Of a stretch of DNA of 64,000 nt, positions 1 to 11,495 are shown piece after piece (position 1 is the stretch's first letter; the number at the start of each line of letters is the position of its first letter). The notes under the pieces are model-generated. The model searched no databases, was not told the DNA's origin, and worked only from the letters and a program-made list of their open reading frames with translations. A program made the position numbers and the translations under genes. The DNA comes from Chrysopilus asiliformis (Eukaryota > Arthropoda > Insecta > Diptera > Rhagionidae): assembly GCA_964034945.1 (NCBI GenBank), contig OZ035961.1:76262188-76326187 (forward strand), given 5' to 3'.

Positions 1-1110
1 AGAGAGGATCTTCTCACCTGAACAGATCGTAATGATATTGAGACATTATTATTGCGTTAATTTATCAAATTACACTCGTATAGAATGTTTAATCGATTTG
101 AGTAAAAAAGGTGACCAAGTATAAAAAAAATACTGACTAAATTTGATTTTAAATATTCCATTCATGAATCACTTCATGTGTCTCAGTTGAATGCACTCTT
201 ACGGTAATCTTTGCATCTTTACGAGGAGATTTATTTCACTTAAATTTTGATTTTAGATTCAGTGCCAAAAAGCCCCAAAAACTCCAGGTACACTCAGATT
301 CCCAAACGTGAAAAGATAAAAAAAATTTTTTGCAACGAATAAATTTTTTGGGAAAAAACTAAAATATATTTTTTAAACTCGTCATTCAAACCACGTACGG
401 TACAATAAACCCGTAGCGAATATCCTTTAAGTATATCATTTCGTTGACATGACGTTGACTTTATCTTGACAGGGACTTTGCTAGTTCAAGGAGTCGGCTC
501 AAAGCGAGTTTTAACACAGCCTTTTTTACCTTTCGGGGTGTCTAAATTAGAATATCCATCAAATGGCGACTCTAAAATTACGTCATGTAAGAAAGAAACA
601 TTCTTAGAAAGCTTCAACTTTCGCGAAGGTTTTTATCGTGAGAATTCATTTTTCATCCATTAATCACAGAACTTAACAAACGATATATTTGTCGTTGACG
701 TTTTAAAGGTCTTGGGCAAAATCGGTTCTTACGGCTTTGATGTAAAATGGAGAATGGACATTTCTTTGATAAAACTGGAAGTGATTTATGATTCGGTAGC
801 GCATTAGAATTGAAATTGTAGAAATTGTGATAACAAACAGTGATGCAATTATTCTTTCATAACAAATTGATTTGTTTTTGATGTTACGGGTATTTTTTAA
901 AATAACTTTGAATATTATGCGAATTTTATGGAATAAGTCATTATTTACGCCTTCTGGCTGTCAACTTTTAAAATATTTTCTAAATTTATTACACTATTTT
1001 TAGTGATTTTTGAGAGTTTTTGATTGTGTAGGTTACATTAGAGAAGTTAAATCTTATCTGCTTTTAACTCATTTTGTCGAGCTAAAAAGTAAAAAAAAAA
1101 ACAGTCAGTG
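1..1110. other. AT-rich stretch, no gene recognised
   Basis: Only short frames broken by stops occur here. No splice-supported exon, RNA gene or TIR pair was seen. Confidence 0.5.
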
Positions 1111-1111
1111 A

Positions 1112-1222
1112 CTGAGGCCCGTTTGCGCGTATTATTCTTAAAAAATTAAGTTGTGGTTAGCCTACTTAAACCGTAGAAATTCTTCGACTTAAATTTTTTT
1201 AATGTTGGTGCAAACGGCACTT
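1112..1222. repeat. Short inverted repeat, MITE-like
   Basis: The left end carries GGCCCGTTTGCGC and the right end GGTGCAAACGGCAC, in inverted orientation. TTAAAAAATTAAG and CTTAAATTTTTTTAA lie further in. The outer ends match imperfectly (CTGAGG against CTTAG), and the flanks share only TCAGT. A small non-autonomous DNA transposon is likely, superfamily not determined. Confidence 0.35.
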
Positions 1223-1359
1223 AGTCAGTTTTTTTGAAACGCCTCCCGAATTCTGCTATGTTATCAATGTTTTATAAAATCTGGCTGGTGTAAGGAATCG
1301 CTGTATTTTGATCACTATTATGTTCAGTTTTATTACTGCAATCATTATATAGACTAGAG

Positions 1360-1681
1360 CAGTGGTTCTTAACCTTGTTGGAGGTACTGACCCCCACCAG
1401 TTTCATATGCGCGTTCACCGAACCCTTCTTAATTGGAAAAATAAAATATGATTTTTTCAAATTCAAAACGTAGGTATATATTTATACATAGGTGCACAAA
1501 ATGAACAAAACTATTAAAGAACAAACCATTAAAGAACAAAACCATTAAGAACAAAGAACAAAACCATTATAACATGAATTTCACTTAAAAACAAAAAGTG
1601 TGTGTTTTGACCTCCGCTGAACCCGGGAGACTGACTCACCGAACCCCTGGGGTTCGATCGAACCCAGGTTAAGAACCACTG
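1360..1681. mobile_element. hAT MITE (Charlie-like termini)
   Basis: The left end starts CAGTGGTTCTTAACCT and the right end closes with AGGTTAAGAACCACTG, a perfect inverted pair. Both flanks are GACTAGAG (1352-1359 and 1682-1689), a perfect 8-bp TSD. CAG-start TIRs of this type with 8-bp TSDs are diagnostic of hAT elements of the Charlie type. At 322 bp it is non-autonomous and no transposase frame is present. The perfect TSD implies fairly recent insertion. Confidence 0.9.
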
Positions 1682-1842
1682 GACTAGAGAGTATGAAAAA
1701 TTTATTTGAATTTGACACTCTTCATATGATTGATTCTAAATTGTCTGTTTAAAATATGTTCCTATTATATTTTGATGCATGGAAGAGTTATGTAAAATCG
1801 CATTTTAAACGGGTCGATGCATTACGGACAGTATACTAGATC

Positions 1843-2228
1843 CACAGATATCGTACTACTGGATCGCGGCACTTGAACAATTCCATAGCAAAAATATGGG
1901 ACAGCGTGACTATGGTTGTCTCATTTATTCTTCGAACTTTAGTGATGTCAGATGTTCGAATTAACAAACTCAATAACACTTGAATTATATGTTTTACGTC
2001 GAACTCATAAGACTTATACACAGGTTTAGGGAATTGCATATTAATGTATCTGAATATTGACATGAATAATCGGTATAGGGGTTGAATAATATTCCGTCGG
2101 GGACCTGCATAAGCATTTTTTTTCAGAATTTTAATTTCTCAGAATTACTAGCTTTGTCCCTTTTTTCGTCATAGCTTTTTGACGTTTCAGTGGCCCATTT
2201 GGGATGATCTAGTAGTAGGATATCTGTG
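1843..2228. mobile_element. Non-autonomous DNA element, 8-bp TSD, copy 1
   Basis: The termini are CACAGATATCGTACTACT and AGTAGTAGGATATCTGTG. The flanks are identical, ACTAGATC, at 1835-1842 and 2229-2236. A closely similar copy with its own perfect 8-bp TSD lies at 58628-59015. The 8-bp TSD fits hAT or P-type elements, but the CACAG terminus is not decisive. The minus strand has a frame (1836-2063) that is also open in the other copy, where it reaches 123 codons. I do not recognise that protein. Confidence 0.8.
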
Positions 2229-2236
2229 ACTAGATC

Positions 2237-4540
2237 TAAGATATATTAAGTTTCTAACTCTAATAAGTTTCTAACTGTGATAATGTCAGAAAGAAAACCT
2301 GAAGGTCGTTTCTGTAACGTCAGGTTTACTCAATTCACAAAGAAACTTCTCAATTCTGAAAATATCAAAATTATGTAAAAATTTCGTAAAATCGAGAAAT
2401 AGTGATAGAAAATACTCGATTCGGAAGTTCTAGAAACGAGCTTCTGGCAAGTAAATTAACGGTTAATTTCGGGTTATTTTTGTAGCCCAGGTTATTTTTA
2501 TAACCTCAGTTAAAAATTGGGTACTGGGTACTGTTGCTATCATATTTAATATTCTTTTCTGGGGTTATGTTGCCACTAAAAGCACTAAACTGAAAATGGG
2601 TGTGGACAGGGATCTTAAATATTTTACTACAGCTTTTTTCTTGTCAGTCAGCATATTGAAATTTTTGTACTAGGATAAGTTTAATTTTTAGAGATTTACT
2701 CAGAATTAATTCTGAATGCATCGCTTGACTGCAACAATGACAGAAGGTCATGAAACAATATTTTTGTGTATTTGACCAATAGTAAAACGTCAATAAAATT
2801 CCAATAAAGTTCGAGTGTGACCGAAATACCAAAAACCTTAAGACAATTTTATGCAGCCAACATATTGCGTAGAGCATGTATTTTGGTAGTTTGTTTCATG
2901 ACTTGACGCGTTGGGGGAAAACACGTTCGTATATAAGTAATAAGTAAAGTTGGAAATCAACTAGAGGAACTGTGACACGAAATCAATAATATAAGTAATA
3001 AATCACTTTAAACAAACACGAATTACTTACACTATGGTGATTCAGAATTGAAAAACCTTTTTTTTTGTCATTTTTAGATAGTTACGAGTTTTCGATATGC
3101 CTGTAGGCAGCAACGACTAATGTCCAAATGCATTTCGATCAACTATTTATAAAAACAATTTTAATTTTATGCAAATGTACATCAATTGTTCATTTCTGTC
3201 CCCGATAAAACAGCCACTTTAAAAATCCCAAATGAAAATCAATGAAAATTACTAGTGGTAAGTAAATATGCAATATCAGGAGTACGTCATTCGATTTTAT
3301 TGTTTTCATTAAGGTAGGTTTTTGACATCGGTAACTAGTTTTACGGGTAACTAATTGAAGTCATTTATAAATGCTAAACCAAAGCTTCCACTTAATTAAT
3401 TTGTCATTAGCACAAATCGATCGAAAAAACTTTGGTTTTCCATAAATTGATTCAAAAACATATTTTTTTCTCTTCTACAAAATCCTTGAAACCTTGACTT
3501 CTGGGCAATGATTTTAGTAAATGAATTTGTTTTTGCAAATTTTATTACCAGAAGTGAAGGCATGGAGTCTATGGAAGTGTAGCATAAAATGAACTGCACG
3601 CCTTTCCTATTTCAACATTATTGAAATTAACCTGAATTCGCTAAGTTGTTGACTCGTTTTACAAGATCATCATGATCATTTTTGCTGTAATCATCAGTTA
3701 CTTGTCGAATCAAATGTCAACTCGGGCTCATGTTCATCTCGCATTTAAAAATGAAGCTCGCGCAAACCGTTTAAATGCTTAAAAACGAGTCTGACATTTT
3801 CGGTTTCTTTGTTGAGAATCGATGGCAAAAGGAAATTTTGGCTGGAAAAATTTCGATTTCAATGACTTCAATTTACGATATTGAAGAAGGTGTCATGAAT
3901 TCGTGACGATGTTATGTAAAATTAAATACGATATAAATTACGAATCAAATTGCCAAGCCTCATATCATGGTACGATTGACTTAAAAAATATTATGTTTTG
4001 TCACTAATTTGGTTGATTTTTTGTGCTTTAAAAATTAGATTTTTAAATTTCGGATTTGCTGAATCTAGATTGAAAATTTTTGTAACACTTAACTTCCTTA
4101 TGCAAAATCACATAAAATAAATATTGCTTTTTGTAAGAACATGCGATCATATAATTTTGTTTGTTGACTGCTTTTATACTAATGTCAACCCGTTTTGGAA
4201 AAAAAAACACTAAAAAAAGTATTTCCGGAAAAAATGGGAAGTTTATGGGTGTCGCACAACTATGGGCAAGTTTTCGGGTTATTGCTTCAAACCGACTAGA
4301 GTTACATTTTCTGCGTCTTCTGGAAATTTGAAATAATTACATTACAAATTCCGAAATATTTAAAAGATTATCCTTTTCCTCAAATCTTCTGAGAAAAAAA
4401 TCTCATTTGGGGTTTTTTTGGGGTCGCTGAATCCGATTTTAGAGTAAAAAAAATCCGAAGAATATCTCAAAGGCAAGGATATATAACATATTCGAAGACT
4501 AAAGAGTATATATAAGCATGACGAAAAACAGACGTCATTT
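2237..4540. other. AT-rich stretch, no gene recognised
   Basis: Short frames only. A copy of the dispersed motif GGGGTCGCTGA lies near 4420-4430. No bounded element could be drawn. Confidence 0.45.
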
Positions 4541-4619
4541 TGGAGTTTTAGTCATACTAATCAAATACAAAATGACTAAAACCGTTAAAAAAAAGCAATT
4601 ATTTCAAAGAAATGTACTA

Positions 4620-5177
4620 TCGGGTCTATCAATAAGGACATAACAATTTTGTATTTAAATAAAACACAGAATAATTGAGATATCGGGCTGAAATTTATTC
4701 CAGGTGTAGTGGACATGTTACATTTAAGTATGAAATTCGATGTCGTTCATGTGGCCACCGCGAGCACGTTTGCTGATTGATTCTTTGGAGCCAATTTTCC
4801 ACCACTCTTCCACACATATCGGCCGGAACGTTGGCAATTTCGCGTTCGATATTGTTCCTGAGCTCCTCTAACGTTGTTGGTTTGTTGGTATAAACCAACG
4901 ACTTAACATAACCCCATAAAAAGAAATCCAACGGCGTTAAATCGCATGAGCGAGGTGGCCATTCGACCGGACCATTTCTCGAGATTACACGATTACAGAA
5001 CTTCTCCTTCAATAGATCAATTGTTTGACCAGCTGTGTGGCATTGCTCGTTAGTGAACTTCACCATGATAAAAATGTAAACCTTGACTGACGTTTTAGCA
5101 TTGCTAGATCATAAAAAAAGTTTTAGGGTGCGTTTTTATTAAAATACAAATTGTTATGTCCTTATTGAAAGACCCTT
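4620..5177 (-). mobile_element. Internally deleted Tc1/mariner (DD41D-type) element
   Basis: The left end reads TCGGGTCTATCAATAAGGAC and the right end reads, inverted, AAGGGTCTTTCAATAAGGAC. The similarity continues inward for about 40 bp. Both ends abut TA (4618-4619 and 5178-5179), the mariner target. The 558-bp element carries a 123-codon frame that joins the very start of a transposase to its C-terminal third. It lies 57 bp from the next mariner element, whose TIRs differ, so this is a separate family. Confidence 0.88.
4695..5066 (-). pseudogene. Deleted mariner transposase, N-terminus fused to C-terminus
   Basis: The 123-residue frame starts MVKFTNEQ, a typical transposase start, then jumps to CHTAGQTIDLL, which in the family follows the second catalytic aspartate. 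It continues through WPPRSCDLTPLDFFLWGY, the block with the third catalytic aspartate. The helix-turn-helix region and the first two catalytic aspartates are missing, so it cannot catalyse transposition. The deletion left the reading frame intact. In full-length relatives the protein is about 350 residues. The product, if made, would be an inactive C-terminal fragment; whether it is expressed cannot be seen. Confidence 0.85.
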
Positions 5178-5234
5178 TATAAAGGAAAAAACAATTTTTT
5201 GAATTTTCTGGATATCAGAAATAAAAAAAAAATA

Positions 5235-6539
5235 AAGGGTGGTTAAATTTTAAGGGCCGATGTTGATTTTGAATAAAACACGAATTATTTAGGAAATTAT
5301 TGTCATTTCTTTTTATTATGATAATATTGCTATGGTTCAATTATGTATGGAACAAAATATCGGCCAAATGGCCGCCGCGACCTCGGCGGCACACCTCCAT
5401 CCGATGGTCCAAATTTTCGATGACGCTGAGGCATAATTGAGGTTCTATGCCGTTAATGTGCCGAATTATCTCATCCTTTAGCTCTTGAATTGTTGCTGGC
5501 TTATCGACGTACACCTTTTCTTTCAAATAACCCCAAAGAAAGAAGTCCAACGGTGTCAAATCACATGACCTTGGCGGCCAATTGACATCGCCACTACGTG
5601 AGATAACACGGCCATTAAATTTGTCGCGCAAAAGAGCGATTGTTTCGGTAGCTGTGTGGCAAGTGGCACCGTCCTGTTGAAACCACATATCGTCCACATC
5701 CATATCTTCCAATTCGGGCCATAACAAGTTCGTTATCATTTCACGATAGCGAACACCATTCACAGTAACTGCCTGACCGGCCTCATTTTGGAAAAAATAC
5801 GGCCCGATGATGCCGCCAGCCCATAAACCGCACCAAACAGTCACTCTTTGTGGGTGCATTGGTTTTTCGACAATCATTCTTGGATTATCATTCGCCCAAA
5901 TGCGGCTGTTCTGCTTATTGACGAATCCACTGAGGTGAAAATGTGCCTCATCACTGAAGATGATTTTCTTCGAAAATTGATCATCCACTGTTGCCATTTC
6001 TTGCCACCATTCTGACCATTGACGACGCTTGAAATGGTCAAGAGGCTTTAGTTCTTGAGTCAATTGCACCTTGTAAGCGTGTAAATGCAAGTCTTTATGC
6101 ATAATGTTCATCAACGACGAGCGTGGGAGGTGCAATTGTTGGGCACGACGACGAGTTGAGGTGGACGGCTCTTCAGCCACACTATCGCGAACAGCAGCAA
6201 TATTTTCTGCAGTACGAGCTGTACGAGCATGCACTGGTGTTTTCACATCTCCTACAGACCCGGTTTGCTCAAATTTTTGCACGATTTTTCCGATTGTACG
6301 CACATTTGGACGATTAAATTGACCGAAAAAATCACGAAGTGCACGATATGCATTTTGATTTCAACGCCCATTTTCATAATAAGCCTGAATAACTTTAACG
6401 CGTTGCTCGATTGTGTATCTTTCCATGGTTCAAATTGAGTTAGTCTGAAATTGAGAAATGTCAAATGAAATGCAGAAAAAAACTTGACGTTTAGGTGTGG
6501 TTCACATTCAACATCGGCCCTTAAAATTTAACCACCCTT
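5235..6539 (-). mobile_element. Nearly complete DD41D mariner element (rosa-like)
   Basis: Perfect 32-bp TIRs lie at 5235-5266 and 6508-6539, beginning AAGGGTGGTTAAATTTTAAG. TA duplications flank them at 5233-5234 and 6540-6541. The length, 1,305 bp, is usual for an autonomous mariner. The single minus-strand gene occupies 5341-6426. The spacing of the acidic residues (D, 92 residues, D, 41 residues, D) places it in the DD41D group, of which rosa is the named example in insects. Perfect TIRs and an almost open gene suggest recent activity. Confidence 0.93.
5341..6426 (-). pseudogene. DD41D mariner transposase with one premature stop
   Basis: The gene starts at ATG 6426-6424 (MERYTIEQRVKVIQAYY) and would encode 361 residues, the usual length. 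Codon 22 (6363-6361) is TGA, the only break seen. From codon 23 the frame is open to the natural stop. Visible parts are an N-terminal HTH region (RTIGKIVQKFEQTGSVGD), a second DNA-binding region with a TARTAENIAAVRDSV segment, and the catalytic domain: D159 in IIFSDEAHF, D252 in WFQQDGATCHTA and D294 in DLTPLDFFLWGYL. The family cuts the element at its TIRs and pastes it at TA. A GTG start at codon 42 would skip the stop but lose part of the HTH. A stop from a C-to-T change (CGA to TGA) is the simplest explanation. Confidence 0.92.
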
Positions 6540-6723
6540 TATTTATCTCGCTTTTGTTTCTGATACGCAGCGCTCAAAAAATTATTTTATTCCTTTTTAG
6601 TACAATACATATTTAAAAAAAAGCTTTTAAAAATTTTGTTTTTGTTTTTTTTTAAACTTTAGTAAGAAAATAATTTTTACCCATATTTTTTGGAATAATC
6701 GTGGATATTATTTTTTCTGTTAA

Positions 6724-7374
6724 CCCTTTCATGCATACATTTTTCTATGGAATTAATTTTCACGGTTTTTGGTATCCGATGGTATTTGGGGTCGCTGATT
6801 ACGAATCTGAAGTCAAAACTTCAAAATTCAAAATGGCGGATACAATATGGCGGTCATAAAAGATAAAATTCATTAGATTACGCTGAAAACTAGTACACGG
6901 GGATTTTTGGGGTCGCTGATTACGAATCTGAAGTCAAAACTTCAAAATTCAAAATGGCGGATACAGTATGGCGGTCATAAAAGATAAAATTCATTAAATT
7001 ACGCTGAAAACGAGTACGTAATTTTATCTTTTTTGACCGCCATATTGGATCCGCCATTTCGAATTTTTGACTTCAGCTTCATAATCAGCGACCCCAAAAA
7101 CCTTTATAAAGCTGATTACCGATTTTTTAACTGTAATAGATTTGCCACAGTTGCATTTAATCTGCAAAATAGCTACTTTTTTGCTCTTTATTTATTTATA
7201 AAATGCAGTAATTATAAAAAAAAGTGCATATTACTTTTTTTTTCATAACAATTGATGTCCTAGGATACTTACGAAATGAATTTAGTCAATATAAGTGCAT
7301 GAAATATATGTTATAATATTAAAAAACTGAATTAGAAAAGGTGTTGTTGTACAACAACACTATGCTACAAAGGG
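6724..7374. mobile_element. piggyBac-like TTAA element
   Basis: Left TTAA (6720-6723) is followed by CCCTTTCATGCATA; the right end reads TATGCTACAAAGGG followed by TTAA (7375-7378). A TTAA target with CCCTTT termini is the piggyBac pattern. The termini match for only about 6 bp plus a weakly similar stretch, so this is a non-autonomous copy. No transposase frame is present. The interior is filled by a tandem and inverted repeat (6788-7095). The right subterminal hairpin GTTGTTGTACAACAAC is a perfect palindrome. Confidence 0.65.
6788..7095. repeat. 121-bp tandem duplication plus an inverted third copy
   Basis: Two near-identical units start with GGGGTCGCTGATTACGAATC at 6788 and 6909 (period 121 bp, a few substitutions). 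A third, diverged unit runs on the opposite strand and ends at 7095 with TCAGCGACCCC. Each unit contains AAAATGGCGGATACA and ATGGCGGTCATAAAAG. The core GGGGTCGCTGA recurs elsewhere in the window (near 4428, 37098, 47730, 47905). Confidence 0.9.
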
Positions 7375-7779
7375 TTAATCTTTTTTTGATTGCAAATTAA
7401 ATTTTTTTGCACTTTGACATGAAAAGATGCAAAAACTTTCAACGCAATTTTCATTAGGTTTTTACCAACACTAAACCCTCCATTATTAAAGGATTTTGAA
7501 GGTCGTTCATTACAATTTTAATGCCAAAATTTTTACAGGTTCTGTAAGGATAACGCTTTTCTTTGGAAAGTAGCTAGAAAATTAGTTTCTAGATTTTCTT
7601 CCGTGTTTATAAAACTTATACAAAATATATCAACCTGACGACGATGGGACCACTTTCTGGTATGAGATAAATTGTAATAAATGACCATTCCCCTTTACTT
7701 TTATAAAGTTTTTTTTTTATATTTTTATGTATCGTTTCTAAAAAACGGGATTTTTAATTTTCTTATGTTCGGTAATTTT

Positions 7780-8250
7780 TTCTTTAATACGATTTCATTG
7801 ATCTTGAAACTTTGTATACACGTATAATTCTTCACTTCCTAAAACTATTGTGTTTATGAAAAATTTCGACATCTTATTTTTGACATTACCCGAGCATTCC
7901 TGCGTCGATTGGAGTTATATTCGAAAATATCTTTCTGTCTTCCAGTCCGTCAGTTTGTGTACAAGATTTTTCAAAAACTAATACAGCTGGAGCCATGACA
8001 TTTTACAGGCATGTCTGGTCTTAGAATGAGACGATCCTGGTGGTGGAAATTCGTTAACAGGAGGTTATTTACCACGAAAATACGCGTCTTTTAGTAGTCT
8101 TATGTATGAAAAAAGTTGGAGACAATTTTTCTAAATTTTTGTCGTTCACTGGAACTTGGTATCTCAAGCCGTTATGGAGATAATGTGAACTAATTAAAAC
8201 AAATGGCGTTTCACATTTTACAGGGTTCACATAGAGGGATAGGAAAAAAA
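7780..8250 (+). repeat. GTCY-bearing dispersed repeat, copy A
   Basis: From about 7840 to 8060 the sequence parallels the flanks of the giant octamer array read on the minus strand. Shared blocks are GAAAAATTTCGAC, CGATTGGAGTTATATT, then a short irregular tract (CTGTCTTCCAGTCCGTCAG, 7937-7955), then TGTGTACAAGATTT and GGCATGT. The microsatellite position therefore holds only about 25 bp here. Boundaries are approximate. Confidence 0.7.
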
Positions 8251-8518
8251 TCTCATATTGCATGCAATACATATATTAATTTCCATTCATTATTCGGTTA
8301 ATATCTTTAAAGAAAATTAAAATGGAAAACTAAAACAAAATCATGCAGTAACTTTTCATTATATTGAACAAAAAACATCGCTAATATGTTCAAAAAATAA
8401 AATAAAGATTATTCAAAACCAAAAACACGATACAAAAATTAATAATTTTGAAGCAAAGAACTAATTTTTGGCAAAAAAATTGGTGATCTTTGGTTGGTAA
8501 CGCATCTTCCATTCTGGG

Positions 8519-8651
8519 CATTTTAGAGGTTCTGAGAGTCTTTCTCTTATTAACCGCAGATTCCGTTTTTCCCCATAAAAAGCAAAAGTTAATTTTATTT
8601 GTGTTTTATCGCAGTGATTGTAGATTTCGATACCCCATACCGTTGAGCTAG
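8519..8651 (-). pseudogene. pogo/Tigger transposase DNA-binding domain remnant
   Basis: Minus-strand translation gives LAQRYGVSKSTITAIKHK (8651-8598), the CENP-B-type helix-turn-helix of pogo/Tigger transposases. In another frame KRKTLRTSK follows (8548-8519), matching the linker that normally comes next. A frameshift separates the two. The likely 5' terminus of the element is at 9064, where the minus strand begins CAGGAGAACCTCGATAATG after TA. The catalytic domain was not found, and the other terminus could not be placed. It is a dead fragment. Confidence 0.7.
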
Positions 8652-9066
8652 ATGTAGTCCAGAATGGCCTTACTGCATTTTTTTAAAATGTCTTTAAAAT
8701 GCCATTTTGTATTTTTTAAATGAAAACAATGAAAACACTAATGGAAACACTAAAAATAATAAATATTTAGAATATGTTCACAAATACAACTTATCTCTTG
8801 CAACGACCCTAGATAAATAAGCAATTTGCAGATACAAACTGAATATGCAGATTCACGTCGTTGACAGAAACCAAACTAAAACACAAATTGGGACTTTTCC
8901 GAAAAATCATGCAAAACCAAAATGGTACTTTTTGTTAGTTCACATTTTCGAATAGCAAAAAACAGCTGCGGAATCACATTTTAGAGTTTATAATACAAAT
9001 ATTCCTTGGTTCACATTATTGGATAATCCACATTTTCGAGGTGCACATTATCGAGGTTCTCCTGTA

Positions 9067-10810
9067 TTAAAATTCTCTACATTTTCGCCTTGTACCGTAA
9101 ATCGATATATTTTACCGTTATCGAGATATTTCAGATTTTGTAAAATAAAAATTCAAATTCGTCACGTAGATTTTGTATAAGAAAGTCATGTGCTGTTCAC
9201 ATTAGATATTTTGGTTTCAGAATCGGTGTTTGCCATAAAACTAAGTTAAAGTGTTTGAAATTGGGGCGAATTAATATTTAATTTTCATGGTACAATTGAA
9301 ATATTTTTTTCTTCTACGCTCGATTTGCAGAAATTCAATCAGATTTTCGTCTTCCATTATCTAGTCTAGCTGTAATTTTTGTTATTTTTGCTGATGATGA
9401 TCATGATGACGATTATTAAATTTTGATATTGTTGGATGATGGCTGGAGCTCGTACCTACCTGATATAGAAGGTAACTTTATCGCTCTTAGTGTCCGACCA
9501 ACCGACGTAAATAAAGGCCTGAAAATGAAATACTTTTCAACAAGGTCGTACCATAGAGCGTCAGGTAAAAGTACTAGGTCTCAGTGTATTTTCAAGACTT
9601 TTATGATTCAAGCTGAGACTGACTGACATTGACTTAAAATTGTGTGTGGCTTGCAAGAGTTGCAGTTCATAATTTTTTTGAATTAAATCATGTATAACTT
9701 GCTGCTGGCACATTTTTGCTAAGTGGAAAAATGTTTGTAAACGTAAGAGACCCATACAGACACCAAGTGCAGACATAGGTGGACAAACATGTAAAATTGC
9801 GGTAGTTGCAAAAACAATATTAAGAGACGTCAAAAGAATTGCGAATGTTTACGCACGAGATTTAAAGAGCAAATTACTAGATCCATTTAGTGGTCAGTTT
9901 TATAATCGCACCTCATACGCCTGGCAACAACAGGTTGTCGGATCGAGGTGTAGGTAAGTAATAGTTGCCAGTACTTAGTAGTTTGGCTCAATTTGCTATA
10001 GGTTTTGCTGCGATCTCATGCATTTCCGTGATAAAGAAATGATCATTGATCGCCTCACAACGTTTGCGTTGAAAGTTGGAAGATGGCATTTGCATCAAGC
10101 CAAGAGACCTTGAACGATAATTTTTATTTAGCCTCAACTATAAATGAGCTTAATTCATTTTCAATTGCGAAATTATCCAACAAACGGTGAGAAATTTAAA
10201 CGCTGAAGATTGGATCGGCGCTGCCGATAGGATGGGTCTATATCGAATTTTTTATTTGTGATCGTCTTAACATATTTTTGGCTTAAAATTTAAAAGTGTT
10301 GAACTGAATTTTGTAGTTTTCACACTGGCACTGGTATGAAATTCTTTCATTCAGTTTATTTAAGATTTTTTGAAGGCACGATTTTTTTTATGATTGTCTG
10401 TTAAGGACGTCGGTCGTAGTTAAAGTTCCGAATTGAACTTAGAAGCAAATTGTTCGACATTAAATGATTTGTTCCGCCAATTTGAAAAAATGAATGGCGT
10501 TTGTCGAAAGCCGAAGGTTGTAAGTGGAGCAAAGTAATCTAAACCAGTCGTAATTGTAATCGTAATGATTTAAAGTGATCTAACTTCAAGATCTGAACTG
10601 CACCTTTTGCGAATTCTACCGTGGTTTTTATGTTGAAAATTCAAGTGTTTCAATTCGATTCGATTGGCTATAATGTTTTACAACCAATAGTTTTATGGGG
10701 CTTGAAGTAACAATGACATTAATTTGTTTTCTAGTTATGATGCCGATTGCGAATGTGATCTAATTTTTCTTTATCTTAATGGCGGTATCAGTTGTAAAGG
10801 GTTTTTGTTA
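9067..10810. other. No gene or bounded element recognised
   Basis: Frames at 9423-9626 and 9561-9833 are short, overlap on opposite strands and resemble no family I know. Confidence 0.45.
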
Positions 10811-10818
10811 CTTTAATT

Positions 10819-11487
10819 CAGACGTGGGCAAGAGAAAATAAAAACGGGCCAAACATATACCAACAAGCCAAAATATACTTCAGAAAATCGAGTACACTGC
10901 GAGAAAATGTCTTTAAACTGACTACAAACGAACCTTTTTTTATTGCTTTCGAATTACATGAATTAGTTTTCTGCTCTGGTATAACATTAGCAGTGCATGT
11001 AGTTTTCTTTAGAAAGTCTCCTTTTAATTTTGCAAAAATCAATTTTCTGCTTTCACCATCAAAATCAAAATCGCTTTTGTGCTTGGCTACTTATTTTTTG
11101 ATGTGGGAAAGCTTAAGAAAACAAACCAAGCACTGTACCATGCAGGGATTTCTACAAAAACAATATCCTCCTCCCATTGATCTTTAAAGTTTCTATTATT
11201 ATAGAAACGCTTCATATTTGTTTCAGTGTATATGCGCAAATAACAAGCAACACCACCTACTGAGTGGAGTGCCTGATGGCGAATGACATGAAAACAACTC
11301 AGAGCGACCGATGGCTGTGATGTGTTTTCGCTCATCGCTGCGAAAGTATAGAGGTACAAGCACTGTATAAGCATGTTGGTGGATTTGGCCCAGTTGCGAA
11401 TGAATTTGGCCCAGTTGCAAGTGTATTATTTCGGTTTTCTCAAACTGGGCCAAATGGGCCAAAAAGACCACACTTTGCCCATGGCTG
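10819..11487. mobile_element. hAT non-autonomous element
   Basis: The left end starts CAGACGTGGGCAAGAG and the right end closes CACTTTGCCCATGGCTG. These form an imperfect inverted pair around CAnnCnTGGGCAAA. Both flanks are CTTTAATT (10811-10818 and 11488-11495), a perfect 8-bp TSD. Several copies of GGCCCA/TGGGCC lie near the right end, as in subterminal transposase-binding repeats. It is 669 bp long with no transposase. Confidence 0.85.
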
Positions 11488-11495
11488 CTTTAATT

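Noticed and set aside
6104..6322. Plus-strand frames opposite the mariner gene
   Set aside because: They are shadows of the transposase on the other strand.
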